Assembly: GCA_030847615.1 (NCBI GenBank)
Contig: JAUMIR010000005.1
Span: 215,992,645-216,056,644, forward strand
Length of the DNA: 64,000 nucleotides
Origin: Gambelia wislizenii
Lineage: Eukaryota; Chordata; Lepidosauria; Squamata; Crotaphytidae
Direction: 5' to 3'
Position 1 is the first letter of the stretch. Every line of letters starts with the position of its first letter. Both the position numbers and the translations under genes were made by a program. The notes beneath the pieces were generated by a model. That model was not told the origin of the DNA. It saw only the letters and a program-made list of their open reading frames with translations, and did not search any database. This document shows positions 1-10,035 of this stretch, in pieces.

Positions 1-1590
1 TTCTGTCGAGGGTCTGCGCTGTAGTATAAGTTGTGTTTGTGCCTGGGTGGCTTTTCTTGTACCTGTGGCCATATTCTCTTTTTTCTCTTTTATATTTGTT
101 TACTCAGTTTGATTACCCTCTTATCTTTAAATTTGCACAATCAAATATTTCTAGTATTCCCAATATCTACAATTTTCATAAAAATATACCTCCTATCCTG
201 TACCAGATGACTAAACAAAATTTCCCCTTATCCCCCTGTGCTAATTTCCCCCAATTCCTACTTAATCCCTTTAATACCTCTATTTTAGGGGTATTTCCCC
301 CGAATCGGTTCTTCCCTTTCTTACAATAAACCCCAGTAGCTTCCAAACTTAAATTTGTTGTTCCTACTTAGTCACCCAGTAGATTTAGCCCTCTCTTTTT
401 CCTCATAACCTGTAGCGTTTTTTGCCTTTTTCCCTCCCTATTTTACTCCTCTCCACCACCGCCCTTTTCGCCACAGCAGCCCTGTTTCCTTATACTTCCC
501 CTCTCTCTCCTGGGCTGTTTTCCCCCTCTCCTTTTCCTCTCCTCTTTTTTCACTTTTGTTCTCTCTTATCTTTTCTCTTTTTTACTTTAATCTTTATTCA
601 GCTCCACCTGCATCCGTCTCAGCACAACTACGGCCCCCTCGACCCCACTTTTCTTCCTTAATTGGTTTCCCCCGTTTCTCCCTTTCCCTTTGGCTTCTCC
701 CCTTTTTTCCTACCCCCTTACGTCTCCCCTGGGGTGCAGTCCGCTTTCTCTGTTTTCGTTGCTTGCTCCTAGTGTTGGCTTCGCCTGGGCGTCTCCCAGC
801 GTCTCCGCAACAGCCTTTCTCCCCCTCTTCTCTCTTTTCTTTTCGCAGCTCCGCAGGGTGGCAATCTTACCATCTTATTCCGCCTTTCTCTCCCGGTGTT
901 GTTTCCCCCCCAGACGATCTGTATATATATATATTTCAACTCACAACCGCTGCCACTTTTACACCTCCTCGGAGCCACAGTCCCACAATCTTCGTTCCGC
1001 TGTCTCTCTCTCTATTTTGACTGCCTCAGTCTCTCTTCTAAGCTGGTTTCCTCGTATCTTTCCCACTTCGTCGTAGTCTAGGAAACGCCTGCACCTCCAG
1101 TAACTTACTCTTGCTCCATCCTCCTCTTTTCCAGTCGCTTCTCCTTCCACTCCACTCCACTACTCCGTCACCATGTTACCCGAGCGTTTCCTCGTCTTCT
1201 TTTGTTTCACTCCTCCTCCTTTTCCCCTCCGTCGTTTCTGCCCTTATAGTCTCTTTTCGTTCGTTCATTCTCCTTTCTCCTTTCTCCTATCCTCTCTGCA
1301 TTCTTTCCTTCAACTTTTTAGTTTCGAGTTTTCGGAGTACAACGAGTTTTCTCTCTCTGCTTTTCTCCTTCTTACTCTTTCTTGCTCTCTACTCCTGTAG
1401 TCCCGTAGTCCCGTGTTTTTCACTCCGTACTCCAATCTCCCCACTCCTCTCCTTCCTCTCAATTTTTGGAGTTACCTCCTCTTACGCCTTATGCCTTCCT
1501 GTAGTTTTAGTTCTTGTTCTGAAAGTTGTATCCAGTCGAACTTTTCTGTTCCCATTGCAGATTGTCCTATTCTTGGTATCAAATGAAATT
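1..1590. other. Pyrimidine-rich low-complexity block, origin unknown
   Basis: The plus strand is dominated by C and T for about 1.5 kb, in runs such as tctctctctctat and ctcctcctttt. Open frames here encode only Ser/Leu/Phe/Pro-rich strings that follow from composition, and I recognise no domain. The block ends at a polypyrimidine tract plus cattgcag near 1550-1558, which resembles a splice acceptor, and then an A-tract at 1588-1601. It could be a 5' UTR of a retroelement, part of an unclassified repeat, or a strand-skewed host sequence. The left edge is cut by the window. Confidence 0.5.
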
Positions 1591-1596
1591 TAAAAA

Positions 1597-1875
1597 AAAA
1601 AGCGCTGGCGTTGTTAGCCCTGCCCTTTAGGGCAGTTTGTTTGCTGCCGCTCTGTGGCTCTGCGGTCTCTCCCCCTTCTCCAAACAGGGGTTCAGAGGAC
1701 CCCCAGCGAGCCCCGCCGTTCCCCCTTACCGGGGAGAACTCGCAGCGATTTTCTTCCCCTTTACTGTTGTTGCTTTTTTCCTTGAGGGAGTCGCTGAGAA
1801 CGCGGCAGCAAACAGGTTGCTGAGCGAGAGCCTTTGCCTACAGCAACCTCTCACAGCGCCGTCACGCCGGAAGTC
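1597..1875. other. GC-richer block ending at an abrupt LINE junction
   Basis: After the A-tract, base composition changes from CT-rich to balanced and GC-rich with several CpGs (for example gcgccgtcacgccggaagtc). No open frame resembles a known protein. At 1875/1876 the sequence switches within one base to the minus-strand LINE. It may belong to the same unit as the pyrimidine-rich block to its left, but nothing in the sequence proves this. Confidence 0.4.
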
Positions 1876-2188
1876 CGTAGAGTACTATTTTTGGGAGGCG
1901 ATGGTCCTCCATCCTAGAAACATGCCCTGCCCAGCGCAGCTGCGTTCTCAGTATCATGGCCTCAATGCTGGTGATCCCTGCTTGCTCAAGGACAGCAACA
2001 TTCATCACATACTCAGTGTAGTGTATATTTAGGATTGTGTGTAGACAGCGCTTATGAAAGCGTTCGAGGAGTCGTAGGTGGTGGCGATAGGTGACCCATG
2101 TTTCAGATCCATAAAGGAGGATAGACAGTACAATGGCTCTATACACACTGATTTTTGTGCTTTGCCTCAGGTGTTTATTGCTCCAGAC
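1876..2188 (-). pseudogene. LINE ORF C-terminal segment, cut off
   Basis: This continues in frame from the RT after the TGA at 2189-2191. The residues include ISVYRAIVLSILLYGSETW, RFHKRCLHTILNI and LRWAGHVSRMEDHRLPK, the connection region of APE LINE polymerases. The other copies continue for roughly another 130 residues to a CCHC finger. Here the frame runs into unrelated DNA at 1875 and ends after four foreign residues. Losing the 3' side is unusual, because LINE insertions are normally truncated at the 5' side. Confidence 0.85.
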
Positions 2189-4109
2189 TCATTTGTGAAG
2201 TCTTCCAAATGCGCTATATGCCTTTGCTAATCTGTGATCGATCTCTTTGTCAATCTTGGCGTCTGAGGAGATGATGCTTCCCAGGTAGGTGAACTGCTGA
2301 ACGGACTTGAGCACAGATTTGCCGACGGCAATGTGGGGATGGTGGTGTTCGTCCTGTGGTGCAGGCTGGTAAAGAACTTCTGTTTTCTTCAGGTTGACTT
2401 CCAGCCCAAACAGCTCTGCAGCTGATGCAAAGCAGGATGTTAGGCACTGCAGAGCTGCTTCTGTGTGGGCAACAAGGGCAGAATCATCAGCGAAGAGCAG
2501 CTCACGGACTAGATACTTTAGAGTCTTAGTGTGAGCCCTCAGTTGGCTTAAGTTAAACAAGCTACCATCAGTACGGTAATGTATATAGATGCCGTCATCT
2601 TCTTCAAGCTCTGCCGTAGCCCTTTGGAGCATCATGCTAAAGAAGATTGTAAATAAAGTTGGTGCAAGAACACAACCTTGCTTCACTCCATTAGTTATTA
2701 GAAAGGGCTCTGAAAGAGCATCGCCATATCTGACTTGACCATGCTGGCCCTCGTGTAGCAAGATAATCATTTTAAGGAATTTGGGGGGACATCCTAGTTT
2801 TTCCAGGATCTGCCACACACCTTTTCTACTCACAGTGTCGAAGGCTTTGGTGAGGTCGACAAATGTTACATAGAGACCCTTGTTCTGCTCCCTACATTTT
2901 TCTTGCAGTTGTCTAAGGGCAAATACCTTGTCTGCAGTACTCCTATTGGCTCTGAAGCCACATTGGCTATCAGGGAGAAGTTTTTCTGCAATAGCAAGAA
3001 CTAATCTGTTCAGGAGTATCCTTGCAAGGATTTTTCCAGCAACAGAGAGCAGTGTTATGCCTCGATAGTTTGAGCAATCAGATTTTGCTCCTTTTTTCTT
3101 GTACAGGGTGATGATGACTTTATCTCGGAGGTCTGATGGCAGTTCCCCTTTTTCCCAGCAATTCACAAGGAATTCGTGGAATTTATCGTGGAGTGCATGA
3201 GCTCCATGTTTCCAAACTTCAGGTGGGATTCCATCAATCCCAGCTGCCTTGCCGTTTTTCATCTGCTGTATGGCCTTAAGGGTCTCTTCCAAAGTGGGAG
3301 CTATGTCCAATTCATTTTTCATCGGTTTTTGTATCATATGTTGGATAGCTGACCCTTGGACTACTCGGTTGGCGCTAAAGAGACTTTGAAAATGTTCAGC
3401 CCATCGATTCAGGATGGAGGCTTTATCAGTAATTAATGTTTGACCATCTGTACTGTATAAGGAGCTTTGGACATGATAAGTAGGTCCAAACACTGCTTTA
3501 AGAGCTTCATAAAATCCTCTATGATCACCCAGATCTGCACAGCGTTGTGTCTTTTCTGCTATATTGATCCACCACTTGTTCTGCATGTCTCGGAGTTTTT
3601 GTTGTAGTTTACTACATATGAGGCGGAAAGCTGCTTTTCTTACATGGCAGGTTGGCTGGGCAAGGTATGCCTGGTGAGCAGCTCTCTTCTTTGCCAACAG
3701 CTCCTGGATCTCTTGGTTATTTTCATCAAACCAGTCTTGATTTTTCTTGTGGGAGGGATTCTTCTGCAGAGTGGAGGATATTGTTTTTGATATGTTGCCA
3801 AAGCACTGTAGGAGAAGGATCTGTACGATGGACTTCAAGTTTTGTTTGTAGATTTGCCTGGAAGTTGTCTCTCATGGTAGCTTGTTGAAGATTGTTGACT
3901 TGGAGTCTCTTCTTTAAGATGCCACCCCTCTTAGGTTTGAACTTAAGATGAAGATTTAGTTTACATCTGATGAGGCGATGATCTGTTTGGCATTCTGCAC
4001 TGGGCATCACTCGGGTATGACGGACATCACAAATGTCTCTCTGACGGACTAGAACATAGTCAATGATTTGCCAATATTTGGATTGGAGATGCATCCAGGT
4101 TGTTTTCAA
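2189..4109 (-). pseudogene. LINE reverse transcriptase, long open remnant
   Basis: An open frame of 549 residues runs from 3838 to 2189. Motifs in order are NGKAAGIDGIPPEVW (about residues 194-208), YKKKGAKSDCSNYRGI, QCGFRANRST (about 292-301), FVDLTKAFDTV with the first catalytic Asp (about 326), NGVKQGC (about 382), FADD with the catalytic Asp pair (about 449-452), and YLGSIIS (about 517). This covers fingers, palm and the start of the thumb. Upstream, 4109-3726 carries the end of the endonuclease in another frame, so a frameshift lies between 3838 and 3726. The frame ends at a TGA (2189-2191) where other copies have an Arg codon (aga), and homology resumes in the same frame at 2188. It is unusually well preserved but not a working gene. 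Confidence 0.88.
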
Positions 4110-4187
4110 GCTTTCCTTCTGCTGAAAGATTGTGTTTGTAATGTCAGCTGTTGTTCTGCACAGAACTCTAGCAGGAGGCGTCCGTTA

Positions 4188-4720
4188 TCATTGCAATTTC
4201 CAACACCATGCTTGCCTTTTCCAGGCTTCAGAGTTCTTTCCTACTCTGGCATTGAAGTCATCAAGGATAATAATTTTATCTTCTACAGGGACTTTTTGTA
4301 TGAGGTGGTGTAGGTCTGTGTAGAATTTGTCTTTCTCTACAGGGTCAGCTTGCATAGTTGGGGCATATATACTAAAGAGAACAACATGTGGGAGGCGTAA
4401 GGAAATAATGCGATCAGAGTGTCCTGTTGGCAAGGTTTCGAGTTTGGAGGCAATGGAGTTGTTAATCATGAAGCCTACTCCTGAAAGATGTTTTTTCGGT
4501 TTTGGGTTTGCCAGACCAGTAAAGTGTGTAGCCGGCACCATGTTCTTTAAGGCTGCCTTCCTCATGGCAGCGAATTTCACTAAGAGCAGCGATATCAATG
4601 TTAAGTCGTGATAGTTCATGGGCTATTAGAGCAGAACGATGCTCAGGCCGTCCACTATCTTCAGAGCCTCGCATGGTTCTGATGTTCCAGCATGCAAGTG
4701 TCAGTTTATTTACACCTTTG
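4188..4720 (-). pseudogene. LINE AP-endonuclease domain, frameshifted
   Basis: This is the N-terminal APE-like endonuclease of LINE copy A, which in a live element nicks the genomic target for target-primed reverse transcription. Visible motifs are WNIRTM, SEIR (metal-binding Glu), the YTLYWSG beta-strand region, GVGF, YAPT and DDFNARVG, where the usual GDFNAR glycine is replaced by Asp. The reading frame changes between roughly 4620 and 4462, again near 4200 and once upstream near 4700, so no single frame covers the domain. The C-terminal SDH-type motif TDHRL lies in the next piece at about 3980. Enzyme activity is very unlikely. Confidence 0.85.
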
Positions 4721-5465
4721 GAGGCCGGTGTGTGCCTTTGTTTCTTTGCCTTGGTTTGACCGCATCAGAAGATGCCCGTTGGCCGTGGCTAGCCAACCAG
4801 GTTGTTGGGGATGAGCTTTCGTTAGGCCACCTTTTCTAGGCCCCTCTCCATATGGAGTAAGCAGTGCTCTCCCTAAAAAAGGCTGCTTGGTCATTCAGGA
4901 TGCTGCCGAGCAAGACTGTCATCTCCCGGGTCAGCCTCAAGCGACCAATGTCCTGAACCGCCTGCATGCAGGGTTGGGTCTGCTGCTTCCAGTGCATCTT
5001 TACACCTGCCGTTTCGTCCCTCGCCTATCGCTACAGGGCTTTTTTGGAACTGGATTTATCCTTTGAGCCTGTGCAATGGATTTTTCTGGTGGAGCACAGC
5101 ATGCACAGAACTGGCCTCACCCTTTAAACCAAGGGTTCATCTGCCGTGGCCTTGCAAGCATGGACATAACAGCGAGGTCCTTGGGTCGTAGGTTTGATTA
5201 GAGTTTCCTTCTCTTAGATGGTTGACCTTACAGGGTTGGACGAGCACCATCTGCCCGGGTTTGGGATTAGAGTTTTCCTTCTCCTAAGACGGTTGTCACA
5301 AGGCTAGAGAGCCCATCCTGCCCTTTCACGCTCTTTGTCAGACCCTTCGGTTTTGACCTGTCTGGCATGGGAGACCCTACCAGTGGCTTTATGCCACCAC
5401 CAGCATAGCTCAAAACATCATTAGGGTACGCAAGCCTCTCTCCCACAACAAGGGGGCATCAATGG

Positions 5466-5880
5466 AGAGGACAAATCATATAAACAAATTTCAAAATGAC
5501 TGGCTGACAGAAATTTGACTATTGGGAAAAAATGGGATATATAAGAAATATCTTTTTAGAATTGATTTTGACTATTGTAATGAAAATGGAGAGACAGCCT
5601 CACTTAAAATTCTGAGATAAAATCAAGATAGTAAATGGTGGAGTAGACAGGAGGGATGTCTGGGTATTATCAGGAGATCATGTGATCTAGAGCTGATCAA
5701 TTCAGGTATTGTTTTTATGGATGAACTCACGGAAGTTGATATAAGAAAATTCAGCAATAATCCTTTATATGTCTTAATGATTTTAAACTGTAAGAATCTA
5801 CAACTACAACTTGTTTTTAATTGTTCCTTTTTTCTCTTATTTTATGAAATGTAATAAAAATATGTTTTTTAAAAATTGGC
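5466..5880 (+). mobile_element. L1 LINE 3' end
   Basis: The sequence starts in a decayed ORF2 tail (phrases like NDWLTEI, DYWEKMGYIRNI), crosses a 3' UTR and ends in aatgtaataaaaatatg followed by a short T/A-rich tail. The aataaa before the A-rich end matches an L1-type polyadenylated terminus, and a similar terminus occurs at about 42540. It abuts LINE copy A directly. Confidence 0.6.
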
Positions 5881-7480
5881 AAACTTTGGCCAAGATCCTA
5901 TAGGCTCCATTTGTGCAGTTATACTGATAGCTCCTGTTCCTGCCATTTTTTTTAATGTTCTTGTGGCCTAGCAGTTTGTGTAGGGGATGTATGTTTGGCT
6001 TTTGCTTGGGAAAGAAGAGATAATGATGCAGCTACAATTAATGATTTTCTAAAGCCTGGGAAGAAGGTGGATTTGGATATATCTGTCAGGGGATCATGGA
6101 TGACCAATGATATTGTACTCCACCTGATTTTGGTGACTGTAAAATGCTTTTAATTTAGAGTGTGTCTGTTAGGCTCCCATTTGCAGCAATGATTTTGTAT
6201 TGTATGCTTCCTGAATTTCTAGCAATAAAGTCTTCTTGTGCTATATGAGTTTGGGAAAGCTGATACCTGAGAGGAAGCAAAGGCAGTGGCGTCAAGGAGC
6301 TAAGAGTAAGAAGAAACGGTGACTGCAATGAAACTATTCCCAGTCACCAAATCCTCAAATGACTTTCTTCCAGAAGCTCCAAAGAGACCCTGGCAGAAGC
6401 AGTTGTCCAAGCCACTGCCTCAGCAATGTGGTCCCAAGGATTCCGAAGCCACACACTCAATGAATAGGCAGCTTGGAGTTGTTAGTCTCCTTTTCCCATT
6501 GAGGTTCAGCCACCTCCACCTCTTTCCTGCTGAGCCCAAAGAAAGTTCAGCTGCTAATATAATGGATTATTATACCAATGTAGCACCTGAATAGGTTCCT
6601 AAAACATAAATATGTATGTTTGAGGCAGCTTCAACTGGATCTTCATGACTTTTACAAGAAATTCTCTCACCCTGAAACCACCATTGGATGTTACACCTTG
6701 GGATGTTTGGGGAAAGGATCTCATGTAATAATGCAAATTCATGATGATCCATTTTTAATTTACTGAGATCTGATTTTAACCATGTTGCCATTTTATCAGC
6801 TTCCCTTGGCTGCCATTTTGTGATGGTGACCATGTTACTTTCTCTAAATCCTCAAAGGACTCATTGTCAGAACAGCTATATACCACAGAATGGAATGACC
6901 TGGTGGAGGGGAAGGGCCTGGAGAGAAAAGATGTTCTTTAATTTTTCCCCCTTTCTGAAATGCCTCTCCAACCAGGTCTTTCCACCATTACAAAGCAGCT
7001 GTTCCAGGTTGTCTTGGGACTTGAACCACAGCACTTCTCTTAGGAGGTGGATAGGAAAGATAACTGCTAGATAAGCAAGATCACTGCTCTAATGGTTTCA
7101 TAATGAACATTATGAAAACACTGGTTTTTCATACAGATTTGTAAAATAAACATACTACTTGGACCTCATTGCCATTGTCAATGCTAGACTGATGTAAGCG
7201 GGGGGGGGAGGTCTATTTAACGCCTCCAAATTTTGTGATAGTGCTGCTTTTCATCATCAAAATAATCCAAAAACTTGGAATAAGATTTTTAAAAAGACAT
7301 ATATGCACAAAGTAGCACCTTATATACCAATACCATGTAGATTATCACTGATCAAGGGACAAATCAGCCATTTCAAGAAGTAACCTGGCTCTTAAAAGTG
7401 GCTATTGCTCATGTGGAAGATCAAACACAGTTCATATGGTCTGCCGCACTCTCTTCCTTGTGCTTCTATTCTTAACTCCT
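5881..7480. other. No gene recognised
   Basis: This is AT-rich DNA with no convincing ORF, splice-flanked exon or repeat that I can name. A poly-G run sits at 7200-7208. The short open frames here lack recognisable motifs. Confidence 0.5.
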
Positions 7481-8101
7481 AGTTTATCACACAGGCAGAA
7501 CATCCCAGGACAGGCACGACAGGAGATCACTAAAAGGCTTACCTTTCAGACAACGACGTCCCTCTCCTGTGATGCTCCCATTCTGCTCCTGTTCCCCTCC
7601 CGCTTCCTCTTATTGACGGGGAAAAGCTGTCAATAAGAAGCCCATTCTGTTATAGAAACGGAATGACGGAAAAGATGACCCGTTGTGCTGGCACGATGCC
7701 AGAGTCGTGTGATGTCACTGGGAGGTCTGTGCCAGAATACTTCCGGGAATGATTGGGACATCCAGGTAAGTTACACCCCTTCCCCCCACTCCCTGAGTTA
7801 CCTGGGGTTTTTACAGTGTATTTTGGGGCTTGGTTTTTCATTTTGACATTTGTGTTATTTTTTATTACTAAATTTCCTGCACAATTGATCTCTTGTGAGA
7901 ATAAGTGAGATTTTGTTACCAGGAAGCAAATGGGGCTTCCTGGGATGCCAGAGAGGAGGAGGAGCAGTTTTCATGCCGTGATCAGGTAAGTATGTGAAAA
8001 AAATTAAAAAACTGTTACAGGGATGGGAGTGGAGTGGGAGTAGAGCAGGTGGGGGGGTACCAGGACAGGGATGGTTTACAAGGGGCCGTGTGATAATCTT
8101 C
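7481..8101 (+). mobile_element. Harbinger-like MITE, family H (copy 1)
   Basis: It is homologous over its length to 33910-34561 and, in reverse, to 26042-26670. Shared blocks include gacgtc-rich DNA, gtgatgtcactgggaggtct and ccaggtaagt. The right end reads ccgtgtgataatcttc, the complement of the family terminus ggagattatcacacgg. The left end (agtttatcacacagg) has decayed. No transposase is encoded. Confidence 0.7.
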
Positions 8102-8399
8102 TTAGAGTTTAAAGAGTGAATGATTCACTCTTTCATTTTCAAGTATTACCATATTAATTTCTATGGAAATATGCAGCCCAGTATGGAAGCAACACTCTGA
8201 CTGGGATCCTATTGACTGGAATAATTTTGCCAGTGGCAATGGTGGAAGACAGAGAAAGTTGTTGCTGTCAGGAGAGAAAACTACCTGCTGGCTTGTGAGC
8301 TGTTTGGGAGCTATCAGGGGAGCTTCTCATCTGACAGCAATGACTCTCTCTGTATTTCTCCCACTGCTGCTATGCATCCATGCAAAAATCGTATAATGC

Positions 8400-8960
8400 T
8401 AGAGTAGTGATGTAATTCATCACTAATTTTCTTCTAAATAGAAGCAATCAGAGAAACAATCAGTAATTTTAAAAATTTTCTTCCTACTGCTAGAAAGACT
8501 TTGAAAGCCATGCAGTTTTTGAAGCCTATTCACAACTTAGGACTTATTCCATGCAAAATCTGCATGTGGTTGATGGGCACTGGAAAAAAATCATTTTCTG
8601 GGGGGAAAAAACTGTGCAGAAAATATTTTTTGCATAGAAATATTATTTGTCTGCACAGAAAAAACTGTGACCAGTGCAAATCAACCACATGGAAATTTTG
8701 CATGGAATGTCCCCAATTGCAACATTTTCTGCACATGAAAAAAGCTTTTTCTGTGCAGAAAATAGTATTCCATGCAGAAATATTATCTTCTGCACAGAAA
8801 AAGCTATTTTCTATGCAGAAAATGCTGTTTTCTGTGCAAAATAACCATATGCAAATTTTGTGCAGAATTTATGTAAACCCTTAACTGCTAAGATTCTGAT
8901 CAGTCCATGGATCTTCTCATCAGGGTTTTTGATACTTCAAAAACATGGGAGTTTTGAATA
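8400..8960 (+). repeat. Dispersed repeat with palindromic tgcagaaaa arrays
   Basis: The core at 8590-8840 repeats variants of ttttctgtgcagaaaa and its inverse ttttctgcacagaaaa, roughly every 25-35 bp. A related but shorter copy lies at 62190-62462; it shares the leader (attaattttcttct, then gaaagtctttgaaaact-like text) and the end (gattctcatcat). I do not recognise the family. The open frames in it are a by-product of its base composition. Confidence 0.65.
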
Positions 8961-9962
8961 TTTTTTCAATTTTTTTCTAATATTCTTTCTGTCCCTATGC
9001 TAGAGTAATGAACTGTTATGGATGTGTAAAGTATCAACAGGATTCCAAGAAATTTCAACACAGTTTGTTGAACAAGCTAAGATCCAGGTCACACATGTTC
9101 AACCCAACATTGGTTTATGATACCCAATGTTTTTCTGCTTTTTTCTGTGAGTACCCAGCTCCTACACTTAAGGTCTTGCATTACCCAAGGCCTCTCAAAT
9201 CATCAACATATCACCATTCCTCTTACCATTGGCCAGCTGCAGAAACAGGATGAGGCTCAAAATCATTTTTCTGCTTGGAGATCTTTGTCATTCTTAACAT
9301 ACTCCTGCAAAAAATTATTCCTATCCTCCTTCTCTTCCCCACCCTCACCATAAAAAAAGTGGCTGCTTTACTAAGGAACACCCAACTGCTGGAAGTCATC
9401 TGCCCACATACATATATACATACATACAATGAATGTTTGCTCTGTTTGCTAGCAGCCCATGGTGCTCTATGTTTCTCCAAAGGGTAAACAAAACACAGCA
9501 AAGGGGAACTGGGCAGCTTGCACTAAACCTCACCAAAGTACTGTCAATAATCCAGAGCCAACTGCAAGACTATTACTCTCTGCTGTTGCTTCTGCAATCC
9601 AAGAACTCTGGAGGGGGACGTAAATGGCACAGTTCCATCAGAACATGAACCTGCTGTCCCTTTGTACCAGTGGAGACCATTCAAACAGTTAACATGGAAT
9701 CTCTGACAGTTAGTACCAAACATACAGAAATACATCAAGAGGTCACAGGAATTATGGGTCTGTCATGTAGGAAGTAATAATCATAACACTTCTTATTTAT
9801 ATATGCTCTAGAGGCTTAGTTTTCTTTATAGGCAGGACAATTAGCTTCAGATTAACTCCAGCTGATGAAATGAAATTATTTCAAAATGCTGATATGTTTA
9901 CCATTGTACTAGCTATCATAAACATGTATTAGTTAAATAATCTGAAAGGTGAAAAAACTTAC
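8961..9962. other. Likely intronic or 3' flanking DNA
   Basis: No repeat or exon is recognised. It lies directly downstream, in gene sense, of the minus-strand exon at 9963-10035. A short acat/acatac microsatellite sits near 9405-9430. Confidence 0.45.
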
Positions 9963-10035
9963 TTGCAACACCATTGCTAATCTCTCCTAGTCCAGTGATT
10001 ATACCAGCATCTATGGAACTCATAATTTTATCAAT
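9963..10035 (-). CDS. Host gene exon, 73 nt, unidentified protein
   Basis: In minus sense the exon is preceded by a polypyrimidine tract and cag, and followed by gtaagt, a consensus donor. It translates without a stop into 24 residues (IDKIMSSIDAGI, then ITGLGEISNGVA) plus one extra base. The start phase matches the phase-0 end of the upstream exon at 12051-12622, and the intron between them is 2015 bp. The peptide does not resemble any transposon protein in the window. I do not recognise the gene. No downstream exon was found at lower coordinates, so the next intron probably runs into the transposon-rich DNA or past the window edge. Confidence 0.72.

Larger units (their letters stand above)
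1876..5465 (-). mobile_element. APE-type LINE, long decayed copy (family V, copy A)
   Basis: This is a non-LTR retrotransposon of a family I provisionally place near ingi/Vingi; the clade is inference. Reading on the minus strand, the AP-endonuclease begins with ACWNIRTMR (about 4700), then AALSEIR with the catalytic Glu, a DDFNAR variant of GDFNAR, and TDHRL. A reverse transcriptase and a C-terminal region follow. The copy lacks the last part of the ORF and the 3' end: homology with the other copies stops at 1876, just after gtactctac in element sense. It also carries one in-frame stop and at least four frameshifts. The 5' limit near 5465 is approximate, set by where L1 sequence begins. Confidence 0.88.

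Noticed and set aside
33..1593. Several open frames of 60-160 codons in the first 1.6 kb
   Set aside because: They come from stop-poor pyrimidine-rich sequence, occur in overlapping frames, and give only Ser/Leu/Phe/Pro-rich strings without domain or codon signal.
8501..8884. 127-codon open frame with repeated Cys/Gln/Lys text
   Set aside because: It is the translation of the palindromic tgcagaaaa array; both strands are open for the same reason.
9200..9330. Third exon of the minus-strand gene after tttttgcag near 9312
   Set aside because: With the phase required by the 73-nt exon, the frame meets a stop within four codons.
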